From Methylorubrum thiocyanatum (lineage in GTDB: Bacteria; Pseudomonadota; Alphaproteobacteria; Rhizobiales; Beijerinckiaceae), in contig JACJIB010000007.1 in the NCBI GenBank assembly GCA_014138645.1, positions 1-64,000 on the forward strand: a stretch of 64,000 nucleotides of DNA. The letters run 5' to 3'. The translations under genes were made by a program, and so were the position numbers. The notes beneath the pieces were generated by a model, which did not search any database, was not told where the DNA came from, and was given only the letters and a program-made list of their open reading frames with translations. This document shows, piece by piece, positions 33,321 to 41,684 of the stretch (the first letter of the stretch is position 1; each line of letters opens with the position of its first letter).

Positions 33321-33365
33321 GCCAAGCGCTTCTTGGCCAAGCGATTCCTCGCAAAGCGATCCCTC
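33321..33365 (+). repeat. Three tandem 15-bp repeats upstream of the YcnI-PCuAC gene
   Basis: Three adjacent 15-bp units starting GCCAAGCGCTTCTTG, GCCAAGCGATTCCTC and GCAAAGCGATCCCTC, with a more degenerate unit before them. They lie in the 94-bp space between the DUF2946-like gene and the YcnI-PCuAC gene. Confidence 0.7.
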
Positions 33366-33390
33366 GACGTCAGACAACCGGAACCGTCCC

Positions 33391-34479
33391 ATGCCCCGCT
33401 CCTGCCCCTGCGCTCCGCTTCGCGCCGCCCGGCCGCTCGCCCTGATCGGCCCTCCGCTCGTCCCGCTTCTCGTCTCCGCCCTCGTCTCCACCGCTTCGGC
33501 CCACGCCGTGCTGGAGCGCAAGGAGGCCGTGCCCAACGCCGCCTACCGCGGCGTCGTCCAGATCATGCATGGCTGCGACGGCCGGCCGACCACCCGCGTC
33601 AGCGTCACCATTCCCGAGGGCGTGACCGGCGCCAAGCCGATGCCGAAGCCCGGCTGGACGATCAGCACGGTCAAGTCGGCCTATGCCCGCCCCTATCCCT
33701 CCTTCCACGGGACGGTCTCGGAGGGCGTCACCCGGATCACCTGGAGCGGCGGCAGCCTGCCGGACGAGCAGATCGACGAGTTCACCTTCTTCGCCCGGAT
33801 CTCGGACGCCTTCGCGCCCGGAGCGACGATCTACTTTCCGGTCGAGCAGGACTGCACCGAGGGCAGCTACCGCTGGAGCGATGTTCCGTCCGAGGACGGA
33901 ACCGCGCAGGCGCTGAAGGCGCCGGCCCCGGCGGTGCGGATCGTCGCCGCCCGAGGAACAGCGAACCCGGGAACGGCAAGCCCGGGAACAGCGAGCCCGG
34001 GAACGGCTGCGCAGGCACCGGCCGCCCCCGCGGCGAAGGCGGGGCCGATCGCGATCGAGACGCCTTGGCTGCGGGCGACGCCGGGCGGCGCGAAGGTCGC
34101 CGGCGGCTACGTCACGCTGCGCAACACCGGCACCGAGCCCGACCGGCTCACCGGCGCCGCGATCCCCCAGGCGGGCCGGGCCGAGATCCATTCGATGACG
34201 ACGGAGGGCGGCGTGATGAAGATGGCCCCGGTCGAGGGCGGCCTCGCCCTGGCGCCGGGGGCAAGCGTCGCGCTCAAGCCCGGCGGCTATCACCTGATGT
34301 TCCTCGACCTGAAGGACGGGCTGAAGGCAGGCGAGACCGTCTCGGGCACGCTCACCTTCGAGCGGGCCGGAACGGTGCCGGTGACCTTCACGGTGGCGCC
34401 GATCGGCGCGCAGGCGCCCGGCACCGCAGCCCCCGCCGCCGCAGCGCCGGAAGCCGGCGGCCATCAGCACCACCACTGA
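33391..34479 (+). CDS. YcnI (DUF1775)-PCuAC copper-chaperone fusion
   Basis: A 362-residue secreted protein. After the signal peptide (VPLLVSALVSTASA) the mature protein begins HAVLERKEA, so a histidine is exposed at the N-terminus, as in YcnI copper-binding domains; this domain spans about 37-180. A Gly/Thr/Ala/Pro linker made of 15-bp repeats (about 188-207) joins it to a PCuAC domain (about 220-345) with the Cu(I) ligands His and Met in EIHSMTTEGGVMKM and GGYHLMFLDL. The C-terminus ends HQHHH. It probably carries periplasmic copper to cytochrome oxidase assembly. It is followed by PCuAC and SCO1 genes. Confidence 0.88.
   Translation: MPRSCPCAPLRAARPLALIGPPLVPLLVSALVSTASAHAVLERKEAVPNAAYRGVVQIMHGCDGRPTTRVSVTIPEGVTGAKPMPKPGWTISTVKSAYARPYPSFHGTVSEGVTRITWSGGSLPDEQIDEFTFFARISDAFAPGATIYFPVEQDCTEGSYRWSDVPSEDGTAQALKAPAPAVRIVAARGTANPGTASPGTASPGTAAQAPAAPAAKAGPIAIETPWLRATPGGAKVAGGYVTLRNTGTEPDRLTGAAIPQAGRAEIHSMTTEGGVMKMAPVEGGLALAPGASVALKPGGYHLMFLDLKDGLKAGETVSGTLTFERAGTVPVTFTVAPIGAQAPGTAAPAAAAPEAGGHQHHH
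33955..34010 (+). repeat. 15-bp tandem repeat coding for the linker
   Basis: About 3.7 units of GGAACRGCRARCCCG (starts at 33955, 33970, 33985 and 34000) inside the YcnI-PCuAC gene. In frame it encodes repeated Gly-Thr-Ala-x-Pro. Copy number may vary between strains without breaking the frame. Confidence 0.75.
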
Positions 34480-34570
34480 CCGCGTCCGCCGCCATGCGCG
34501 CGGCGCAGCGCATCCCGATGCCCCGGCCGCTGAGCCCTTCCCCTTTCCCCTCCGAGCGGAGACACGATCC

Positions 34571-35086
34571 ATGCGCGCCCACCCCCTCTCATCCGCCCTG
34601 CTCCTCGCCCTCGGCCTGGCCGCCGCGAGCCCGGCTCACGCCCACGATTACAGCGTCGGCCCGCTCAAGATCGGCCATCCCTGGTCGCGCGCCACGCCCG
34701 GCGGGGCCAAGGTCGCGGGCGGCTACCTCACGGTGACGAATACCGGCACGGAGCCCGAGCGGCTCACCGGCGGCACGATCGAGGCGGCCGGACGCGGCGA
34801 ACTGCACACGATGTCGATGGAGGGCGGCGTGATGAAGATGGCGCCGCTTCCCGACGGCCTGGAGATCGCGCCCGGCCAGACGGTGACGCTCGCTCCCAGC
34901 GGCAACCACCTGATGTTCCTCGACCTGAAGACGCCGCTGAAGAAGGGCGAGCGGGTGAAGGGCGCCTTGCGCTTCGAGCGGGCCGGCACCGTTCCGGTGG
35001 AGTTCGCCGTCGAGAGCCTCGCCGCCAAGGCGCCGGAGGAGAAGCCGGCGGCGCACGATCATTCGGGACATGACCATGGCCACTGA
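34571..35086 (+). CDS. PCuAC periplasmic copper chaperone
   Basis: A 171-residue secreted protein with signal peptide (SSALLLALGLAAASPAHA) and a single PCuAC domain. The copper ligands are seen in ELHTMSMEGGVMKM and GNHLMFLDLK, matching the His-Met ... His-Met pattern of the family. The C-terminus is a His-rich tail (AAHDHSGHDHGH). It closely resembles the second domain of the upstream fusion protein, so one probably arose from the other. GGAG precedes its ATG. The downstream SCO1 gene overlaps its end by 17 bp. It should pass Cu(I) to SCO1 or cytochrome oxidase. Confidence 0.9.
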   Translation: MRAHPLSSALLLALGLAAASPAHAHDYSVGPLKIGHPWSRATPGGAKVAGGYLTVTNTGTEPERLTGGTIEAAGRGELHTMSMEGGVMKMAPLPDGLEIAPGQTVTLAPSGNHLMFLDLKTPLKKGERVKGALRFERAGTVPVEFAVESLAAKAPEEKPAAHDHSGHDHGH

Positions 35087-35711
35087 CCCCCGGCCCCCCT
35101 CCCCCGCCGCGCGGCGGGGGAGCACCCTGATCCTCGCCGCCTTCGCGCTCGCCCTCGTCGGCATCGTCGCGGCAACGGTCGCCTTCCTGCCGCGGGGGGA
35201 CAGGCCCTCCGCCCTGTCGGTGATCGGCGGCCCGTTCCGGCTCGATTCCTCGAAGGGCGGCGTCGTCGATTCGCAGGCGCTGAAGGGCAAGCCCTTCCTC
35301 GTCTTCTTCGGCTTCACCCAGTGTCCGAACATCTGCCCGACGACGCTCGCCGATCTGGGCACCCTGCTCGACACATTCGGAGCGGAGGGCGGCGACGTCC
35401 AGGCCTACTACATCACCCTCGATCCCGAGCGGGACACGCAGGCCGTGATGCAGGAATACATGGCCTCGTTCACCGACCGGATCACCGGTCTGACCGGCAC
35501 GCCGCAGCAGATCGAGCGGGTGGCGCGCGATTACCGCGCCTCCCTGAAGCGGGTGCCGCTGCCCGGCGGCGACTACACCCTGGAGCACACGCTGATGGTC
35601 TACATGATGGACCGCAACGGCGGCTTCGCCGGTCCGCTCGACCTGAATGCCGGGCACGCGCTCGCCCTCAAGCAATTGCGGAAACTGGTCGCCGACGGTC
35701 GCAGCACCTGA
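35070..35711 (+). CDS. SCO1/SenC-family copper chaperone
   Basis: A 213-residue membrane-anchored thioredoxin-fold protein. One N-terminal helix (about 19-40: LILAAFALALVGIVAATVAF) is followed by the SCO domain: GFTQCPNICP supplies Cys85 and Cys89, and His173 in LEHTLMVY is the third copper ligand. SCO proteins load or reduce the CuA site of cytochrome c oxidase in the periplasm. It starts inside the PCuAC gene; an ATG six bases further on (35076) is equally possible. Context with PCuAC and YcnI strongly supports the copper role. Confidence 0.92.
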   Translation: MTMATDPRPPSPAARRGSTLILAAFALALVGIVAATVAFLPRGDRPSALSVIGGPFRLDSSKGGVVDSQALKGKPFLVFFGFTQCPNICPTTLADLGTLLDTFGAEGGDVQAYYITLDPERDTQAVMQEYMASFTDRITGLTGTPQQIERVARDYRASLKRVPLPGGDYTLEHTLMVYMMDRNGGFAGPLDLNAGHALALKQLRKLVADGRST

Positions 35712-35806
35712 CCATACCGGTCCGGCGGCGCGTTGCGGCCAAAACGAGCGCCGCCCTCCCTTCAAAGCCGTTGACGCCCGCGCAAGCTTGGCCATAGCTG
35801 ACCGGC

Positions 35807-36190
35807 ATGCGTGGGCGCTTGCCGGGATGGTCCGTGGGCCGCGCGGTCATCGCCGTGGCCGTGCTCTACGCGCTCGCCCTGCAGGTCGTGCTCGGCGCCG
35901 CCGCACTCGCGGGAACCGTCGGTCCCGACAGCAGCCGCCTCCACATCCTCTGCGCGCCCGGTGCGGCCGATTCCGACGCGCCGGCGACGCCGCACCCGGC
36001 CCACGGTCACCTGCCCTGCTGCCAGGCCGCGCACGCCCTGCCGAGCCTCGACGTTCCGGAGCCCGCCCACGCCGTCATCGCATGGCCGCCGGAGCGGACC
36101 GCCCCGGTCGCGTGGCGGCCCGAGATCGTCGCCGCACCCCGCGCCCCGCCCGGCACACGCCCGAGCGCCCGCGCCCCACCCGTCGCCTGA
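35807..36190 (+). CDS. Small Cys/His-rich membrane protein (DUF2946-like), copy B
   Basis: A 127-residue relative of the gene at 32892: one hydrophobic helix (about 14-36, VIAVAVLYALALQVVLGAAA), then ILCAPG, then a metal-binding-like HPAHGHLPCCQAAH segment, and a Pro/Arg-rich C-terminus. It lies between the SCO1 gene and a TonB-dependent receptor on the same strand. DUF2946-type genes commonly precede copper-linked receptors. It is probably part of a copper-uptake unit, but the biochemical role is unknown. Confidence 0.68.
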   Translation: MRGRLPGWSVGRAVIAVAVLYALALQVVLGAAALAGTVGPDSSRLHILCAPGAADSDAPATPHPAHGHLPCCQAAHALPSLDVPEPAHAVIAWPPERTAPVAWRPEIVAAPRAPPGTRPSARAPPVA

Positions 36191-36231
36191 TCGATCGCCC
36201 TCCCGATCCTTCAGACAACGGACCTTTCGTC

Positions 36232-38373
36232 ATGCCTTCCCGTCAACGGGCCGTGCCGCGCGCCGCCCTGTCCTCAACCCTGCTCGTCTCCAGCCTCGCC
36301 CTCGCTACTCCGGTGACGGCCCAGACCGCGCCGGAGAGCGCGGCCACCCTTTCCGAAATCAGCGTCTCCGGCACCGGCCGCCCCGCCGGCCCGGCCGAGA
36401 CCGCCGGCTCGCTCACCGTGCCGAGCGTGGCCGCACAGCGGGCGGCGGTGAACGCCACCGTCGGCTCGGTCGCCTTCGTCGACGCCACGACCTTCCAGAA
36501 CCGCTACGCCAACACCGTGCGCGACGTGCTCAAAGACGTGCCTGGCGTGTTCGTGCAGGAGCGCTACGGCCAGGAGATGCGCCTCTCGATCCGCGGCTCC
36601 GGCATCGCCCGCGGCTTCCATGTCCGCGGCATCGAACTGCTGCAGGACGGCATCCCGCTCAACCTCGCCGACGGCAGCGGCGACTTCTATCAGATCGATC
36701 CGCTCTCCCTGCGCTCGGTCGAGGTCTACAAGGGCGGCAACGCGCTGACCTTCGGTGCGACGACGCTCGGCGGCGCGGTGAACTTCGTGACGCCGACCGC
36801 CTACACGGCCCTGGCGCCGAACGTCCTGCGGATCGACGGCGGCAGCTTCAACACCATCCGCGAGCACTTCCAGGTCTCGCGGATCTCCGGCCCGGCCGAT
36901 GTCCTGATCTCGGGCACGCTCACCAATTCCGACGGATTCCGCGATCACGAGACCCAGCGCACGCGCAATTTCAACGCCAATTTCGGGTACCAGTTGGCGC
37001 CCGGCATCGAGACGCGGTTCTATCTCGGCTTCTACGACACCGACCAGAAGCTGCCCGGCTCGCTCACGCTGTTCAACGCGCTGAACACTCCGCGCCTCGC
37101 CAACCCGGCGGCGATCACCGGCAATCAATCGCGAAAGGTCACGACGGAGCGGATCGCCAACCGCACCTCGTTCGAACTGGAAGTCGGACGCCTCGACATC
37201 GATTCCTGGGCGATTCACAAGAACCTTGAGCACCCGATCTTCCAAGTGATCGACCAGGACGGCTGGACCTACGGCGTCGCGCCGCGCTGGGCCGGCACGT
37301 TCGATCTCGGCGGCTTCCGCAACGACCTGATCCTCGGCCTGCGGGCGTTTGCCGGCATCAACGAGGCGCGGCAATTCGTGAACGTGGCGGGTCTACGCGG
37401 CGCCCAGACGCTCGATGCGCGCCAGAGCGCCTCGAACTACGAGGCCTATGCCGAGAACCGGTTCTGGTTCCTGCCGGACGTGGCCCTGATGACCGGCGCC
37501 AAGCTGTTCTCCTCGAACCGCACCTACAGCAACCGGGGCGGCCTGCCGGCAAGCCCCACCGCCCGCTTCGCCAATGTCACCTACGAAGGCATCAACCCGA
37601 AGCTCGGCCTGCTGTGGCAGCCGCTGCCCGACATTCAGGTGTTCGCCGACGTCACCCGCTCGCGCGACGTGCCCGACTTCTCCGACCTCGTGCAGACGAA
37701 TACGCTCGGCACCACCTTCGTGCCGCTCGCGGCCCAGCGCGCCTGGACCTACGAGGCGGGCTCCCGCGGCCGGATCGACCGGCTCGCCTGGGACGTGACG
37801 CTCTACCGGGCGGAGCTGCGCGACGCGCTCATCAACTTCACGCCCAATCCGGGCCTGAACATCCCGGCGGCGACCTTCAACGCCCCGCGCACCCGCCACC
37901 AGGGCGTGGAGGCGGCCGTGACCCTCGACCTCACCGAGGATCTGACCGGCATCGGCGACCGGCTTTCCCTGACGCAGATCTGGACGCACAACGATTTCCG
38001 CTTCGTGGGCGACCCGGTCTTCGGCAACAACCGCATCGCCGGCGTGCCGGTGAACGTGCTGCGCACGGTGCTCAGCTACCGGCATCCGAGCGGCTTCTAC
38101 TTCGCCCCCGCCCTCGACTGGGTGCCCGAGGGCGCCTTCGCCGACCACGCCAACACCCTCAAGGTGCCGGGCTACGCCCTGCTCGGCCTCCAGACCGGCA
38201 TCGACTTCGCCAACGGCGTCTCGCTGTTCGTGGATGCCCGCAACCTGACGGACGAGCGCTATGTCTCCGACATCGCGGTCGTGACCAACGCGGCGACCGT
38301 GGCCGGCGGCCCGGTGGCGTTCTTTCCGGGCAACGGCCGCAGCGTGTTCGGGGGCGTGCGGGCCTCGTTCTGA
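36232..38373 (+). CDS. TonB-dependent outer-membrane receptor (probably copper)
   Basis: A 713-residue outer-membrane receptor. A signal peptide ends near VTAQ; the plug domain (about 60-185) includes VRDVLKDVPGVFVQERYGQE, LSIRGSGIARGFHVRGIELL and VEVYKGGNALTFGATTLGGA; the beta-barrel ends in GGVRASF with the terminal Phe typical of barrel proteins. ATG at 36232 is chosen because the earlier part of the frame is Arg/Pro-rich and overlaps the DUF2946-like gene. The cluster suggests copper or a copper-carrying ligand as substrate; a siderophore is the alternative. Confidence 0.88.
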   Translation: MPSRQRAVPRAALSSTLLVSSLALATPVTAQTAPESAATLSEISVSGTGRPAGPAETAGSLTVPSVAAQRAAVNATVGSVAFVDATTFQNRYANTVRDVLKDVPGVFVQERYGQEMRLSIRGSGIARGFHVRGIELLQDGIPLNLADGSGDFYQIDPLSLRSVEVYKGGNALTFGATTLGGAVNFVTPTAYTALAPNVLRIDGGSFNTIREHFQVSRISGPADVLISGTLTNSDGFRDHETQRTRNFNANFGYQLAPGIETRFYLGFYDTDQKLPGSLTLFNALNTPRLANPAAITGNQSRKVTTERIANRTSFELEVGRLDIDSWAIHKNLEHPIFQVIDQDGWTYGVAPRWAGTFDLGGFRNDLILGLRAFAGINEARQFVNVAGLRGAQTLDARQSASNYEAYAENRFWFLPDVALMTGAKLFSSNRTYSNRGGLPASPTARFANVTYEGINPKLGLLWQPLPDIQVFADVTRSRDVPDFSDLVQTNTLGTTFVPLAAQRAWTYEAGSRGRIDRLAWDVTLYRAELRDALINFTPNPGLNIPAATFNAPRTRHQGVEAAVTLDLTEDLTGIGDRLSLTQIWTHNDFRFVGDPVFGNNRIAGVPVNVLRTVLSYRHPSGFYFAPALDWVPEGAFADHANTLKVPGYALLGLQTGIDFANGVSLFVDARNLTDERYVSDIAVVTNAATVAGGPVAFFPGNGRSVFGGVRASF

Positions 38374-38511
38374 GGGTGACCGCCTGGAACATGGGTGTCG
38401 GCTCCCGGTGGGCGCCGATATCAAGTGCGGGTGACGGATTCGCTTCGATGCGAAGAACGGCCGTCATCGGCCCGCAGCGGCATCCACCCCGTATGAACAC
38501 TCACCGCCGAT

Positions 38512-38538
38512 CCGTATAGACAACGATGGTCGATACGG
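38512..38538. promoter_or_regulatory. Inverted repeat upstream of vapB (probable autoregulatory operator)
   Basis: CCGTATAGAC and GTCGATACGG form an inverted repeat with one mismatch and a 7-bp spacer, ending 9 bases before the antitoxin start. VapB-VapC complexes commonly repress their own promoter at such sites. Confidence 0.55.
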
Positions 38539-38547
38539 AGGGCGGTC

Positions 38548-38790
38548 ATGCTCAGCATCAGGGACGAGGAAGTCAGAACCCTCGCCGAAACCGTCATGAG
38601 GAAGTCCGGCGCCCCCAACCTCACGGCCGCGATCAAGCTTGCCCTGCAGCGCGAGATCAAGCGCGCCGAGGAGGCGCTCCCCCTGGTCGAGCGCGTGGCT
38701 GCGATCCGCGCCGCGGCCCTGGCGAAAGCCGACCGGCCGCCCGCGCCACCCTTGAGCGAGGACGAGCGCGACGCCTTGTGGACACGCTGA
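38548..38790 (+). CDS. vapB: VapB-type antitoxin
   Basis: An 80-residue protein with the VapB/PSK pattern: an N-terminal strand and helix (MLSIRDEEVRTLAETVMRKS, then LTAAIKLALQREI) that would bind DNA, and a C-terminal acidic tail (PPLSEDERDALWTR) that would wrap the toxin. Its TGA is followed directly by the toxin ATG. It should neutralise the adjacent PIN-domain toxin and repress the operon through the inverted repeat just upstream. Confidence 0.88.
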   Translation: MLSIRDEEVRTLAETVMRKSGAPNLTAAIKLALQREIKRAEEALPLVERVAAIRAAALAKADRPPAPPLSEDERDALWTR

Positions 38791-39192
38791 ATGTTCATCG
38801 ACACGTCGGCGGTCGTGGCCATTCTGGCCGGTGAGCCCGAAGCGCCTGCCTTCATCGCCTGCATCGAGGCGGCCGGACGCCGGGAAACCGGGCCGCATGT
38901 CCGCCTTGAGGCGACGATCAACCTCGCGCGCATCCTCGGCCTTCCGGTCTCGGTGGCCCAGGAGATGTACGACGCTTTCCTGGCAACGGCCGGGATCACC
39001 GTCGTCTTGATCGACGATGCCGTCGCACGCCGGGCGGCGCAGGCCTTCGACACCTACGGCAAGGGCCGGGGTCACCCGGCGCAACTCAACTTCGCCGACT
39101 GCCTGTCCTATGCCTGCGCCGCCACGGATCGCGTTCCGATACTCTTCAAAGGCCGGGGCTTCATCCACACCGACTTGGACATCGCATCGTAG
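38791..39192 (+). CDS. vapC: VapC-type PIN-domain ribonuclease toxin
   Basis: A 133-residue PIN domain. Acidic metal ligands are in FIDTSAVVAIL (Asp4), HVRLEATIN (Glu near 40) and LNFADCLSYACA (Asp near 102), as in VapC toxins that cleave tRNA or rRNA. The length is normal and nothing appears truncated. It starts one base after the stop of its antitoxin. As a chromosomal toxin-antitoxin pair outside the island, its physiological role is not evident. Confidence 0.9.
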   Translation: MFIDTSAVVAILAGEPEAPAFIACIEAAGRRETGPHVRLEATINLARILGLPVSVAQEMYDAFLATAGITVVLIDDAVARRAAQAFDTYGKGRGHPAQLNFADCLSYACAATDRVPILFKGRGFIHTDLDIAS

Positions 39193-39237
39193 GAGGCCGG
39201 GCTCGACGGAATCCTGCAAGCCGAGCAGGCCCGCCCC

Positions 39238-40710
39238 TCAATACTGAACCGTCGCGCGCAGGCCCAGCACCGCGGCGTTGCGCACCCGGCGGCCTTCCGG
39301 ATCGCGCGGGTTGGCGATGCCGCCGCCCGGATGCAGGATGAGCTGCACATCCGGCTGCACCGTGAAGCCCGGCACCACCACCGCCTGATAGGCCGCCTCG
39401 ATCACCGTCTCGGCCCGCCGCCGCGGCATCGCCGTGCCGGTGTAGACGATGGTGTCGATGTCGGAGCGGCGCGCGTCGTCGGAGAGGCGGGCATGCGCCA
39501 GGCTGATCCCGACCGTGTCGTCGTCACGGCCCTCGAACAGACCTTTGTAGGCGAGCCCCGTATCGAGATAGGCCGAGACGAGGCTGGAGCGGGTCGGCGA
39601 CCATGCCGCCCGGACGAAGAAGCCGAGGCCCTCGTCGTCCTTGCCCGTCTCCCGGTAGAGCGTCTGGTCGTAGATCGCGTAGATCCCGGCATTGCCGCGC
39701 AAGGGGCGGCCGATGCCGGTGGAATTGGGGTCGGCGAGCGGCAGGCCGGTGTTGTCGATGCGCAAACTCTCGAAGCGGCCGAAATGCTGCCAGCCGCCGA
39801 GCGTGACGTCGCCGGGCAGTTCCTTCGAACCCTCTTGCGTGTTGAAGGCGTAGGTCGCCTCGGCCACGACGAGGGCGGGGTCGCGGGTGCGGAAATTGGT
39901 GCCGGTCCGGTCGAGGCGCTGCGCCTCCGGGTCGTCGCCGGGGCGGTTGGCGCCGGCCGGATCGCCGTCGTAGAGCCCGGCCTGGAGCGAGAAGCCGTTG
40001 CCCGGCACGTATTTGGCCCGGATCGCGGGGGACGCCAGGGGGTAGGCCGGGCCGCCGCTCGGCAGGTCGAGCCCGGTGATCGCCGGCCAGCCGAAGGTCG
40101 AATTCACGAACAGGGTCGCGGTCTGGCTGACGAAGAACTCGGTGTCCGCCGCCTGCTGGCCGATCCGCAGGCCCAGCTTCCCGTCGAAGAGCTGCTGGTC
40201 GAGCCACAGCACGTAGAGGCGGGACGCCGGCAGCGCCTCGATCACGCTCGTGGCGAGCAGGTTGCCGACATAGTAGCGCGACAGGCCGGTGCCGTGGATG
40301 AAGTAGGCGTTGGCGTGGACCGTGGCGCCGTCCCACCCCGCGAGCCGCTTCAGGTCGAGGTTGAGCCGCAAGTTCAGCCGGTCCTCGACGATCGCCCCCT
40401 GGCGGAGGCCGCCGACGGGGTTGCCCAGCGTCTCGGCGATGTAGGTGAGGCTGTACTCGATGCCCCGCGCCTTCAACACGGGCCGCAGGCCGAACGGGTC
40501 GCCGAGGGGCCCGAGCGAGGGCTCGATCGAGCGCACGTAGCCGCCGGAGGCTTGGCTCGTCGATTCCGGCTGGGACACCGAGATCCGCGGATCGCCGCCC
40601 GCGCCCTCGTAGACCGGCCGCCCGGTTTCCTCCGCAAGCGCCGGCGGGCAGGCGAGAGCCATCAGGGCGAGCACGCCCGAGAGAACACAGGGAACCGCGC
40701 GGCGGGACAA
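39238..40710 (-). CDS. Carbohydrate-selective porin, OprB family
   Basis: A 490-residue outer-membrane protein. It has a signal peptide (LSGVLALMALACPPALA), then the OprB pattern: GIEYSLTYIAETLGN, WDGATVHANAYFIHGTGLSR, KLGLRIGQQAADTEFFVSQT, many beta strands, and a C-terminal strand GLRATVQY ending in an aromatic residue. OprB porins allow sugars or similar solutes through the outer membrane. It is transcribed toward the VapBC pair. A GntR/FCD regulator and a TRAP transporter lie upstream, so it may work with that uptake system. Confidence 0.88.
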   Translation of the reverse strand: MSRRAVPCVLSGVLALMALACPPALAEETGRPVYEGAGGDPRISVSQPESTSQASGGYVRSIEPSLGPLGDPFGLRPVLKARGIEYSLTYIAETLGNPVGGLRQGAIVEDRLNLRLNLDLKRLAGWDGATVHANAYFIHGTGLSRYYVGNLLATSVIEALPASRLYVLWLDQQLFDGKLGLRIGQQAADTEFFVSQTATLFVNSTFGWPAITGLDLPSGGPAYPLASPAIRAKYVPGNGFSLQAGLYDGDPAGANRPGDDPEAQRLDRTGTNFRTRDPALVVAEATYAFNTQEGSKELPGDVTLGGWQHFGRFESLRIDNTGLPLADPNSTGIGRPLRGNAGIYAIYDQTLYRETGKDDEGLGFFVRAAWSPTRSSLVSAYLDTGLAYKGLFEGRDDDTVGISLAHARLSDDARRSDIDTIVYTGTAMPRRRAETVIEAAYQAVVVPGFTVQPDVQLILHPGGGIANPRDPEGRRVRNAAVLGLRATVQY

Positions 40711-40849
40711 GAAGGAACCCCTGGGGCGAGCCGTGACGCTCGAGTGTACGGTCTCGCTTTCAGCCCGGCCAGAGGATCAGAGGCAGAAGGCGATTGTCCG
40801 CGCCATGCCTTGCGCCGGAATTCGGGACGGTGCGGCTTTGCCGCGCCGC

Positions 40850-41521
40850 TCACGCCGCGCTGTGATCGAGCGCCCGCAGGTTGGCCACCAGCTCCGAAAA
40901 CCCATCGCCCTGGATCAGCACGTGGCGCCGGAGCTGATCGGCCGCCGCGGCACCGTCGCCCGCCTGGATCGCCGCGACCACCGCCTCGTGCTCGGCAAGC
41001 GACTGCGCCACCCGGTGGCGGGCGCGCAGTTGCAGCCGCCGGTAGGGCGAGAGGCGGCGGTGCAGTGCCAGCGCCTGCCCGCACAGGAAATCGTTGCGGC
41101 AGGCCCGGTAGATCACCGTGTGGAAGACGTAGTTCTCGCCATAATAGGCCTCCGGATCGCCCGCCTTGGCCGCCCGCGCGCAGGCCGCGACCGCTGCCGT
41201 CAGCTCCGCCTCCAGCTCCGGCGTGAGGCGGCGCGCGGCGAGCCGGCCGCAGGCGGCTTCCAGCTCCGCCATCGTCTCGAACATCTCCAGGAGATGCCCC
41301 GGCTCGGGGGCGCTCACCACCATGCCGCGGCGCGGCTTGGTCTCCACGAGGCCGGTCGCGGCCAGTTGCAGCAGCGCCTCGCGGATCGGGGTGCGGGAGA
41401 CGCCGAAGCGCTCGGCGAGGAGCGTCTCGTCGAGCCGCGCCCCGAGGGCGAGGCGCCCCTCGACGATCTCGTCCTCGATCGTCTGCCTGAGGCGCTGGGT
41501 CTGGTTCATCGGTCGAGTCAT
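40850..41521 (-). CDS. GntR-family regulator with FCD ligand domain
   Basis: A 223-residue regulator. The winged HTH is at about 5-70 (LDETLLAERFGVSRTPIREA, then LVETKPRRGMVV), and the FCD domain (about 80-215) has helical acid/histidine positions (FHTVIYRACRN, AEHEAVVAAIQAGDGAAA) that bind a metal and carboxylate-type effector. It is divergent from a TRAP transporter operon, and three inverted repeats sit between them. It probably represses the transporter until the substrate, likely a small organic acid, is present. A second in-frame ATG lies at 41509. Confidence 0.9.
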   Translation of the reverse strand: MTRPMNQTQRLRQTIEDEIVEGRLALGARLDETLLAERFGVSRTPIREALLQLAATGLVETKPRRGMVVSAPEPGHLLEMFETMAELEAACGRLAARRLTPELEAELTAAVAACARAAKAGDPEAYYGENYVFHTVIYRACRNDFLCGQALALHRRLSPYRRLQLRARHRVAQSLAEHEAVVAAIQAGDGAAAADQLRRHVLIQGDGFSELVANLRALDHSAA

Positions 41522-41539
41522 CGGCGATTTCCTGCCGAA

Positions 41540-41626
41540 GCATATTCAAGGGCGTTGACAAAATATGCAAGATGACGCGATCCTGCATTAAATGCTGCGG
41601 TGAAACGTATATTGTGCGCCGCACAA
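41540..41626. promoter_or_regulatory. Operator-like inverted repeats between gntR and dctP
   Basis: Three palindromic elements occur between the divergent starts: GCATATT/AATATGC (41540-41546, 41562-41568), GCATTAAATGC (41585-41595) and TTGTGCGCCGCACAA (41612-41626). The last has the TTGT-N7-ACAA form common for FCD-type GntR regulators. A TTGACA hexamer at 41555-41560 lies within the first. Confidence 0.5.
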
Positions 41627-41684
41627 AAGTCCGAACAACGGACGCGATCAGAATCCGCGAAAGCGGCATTCGAGAGGAAACGCC

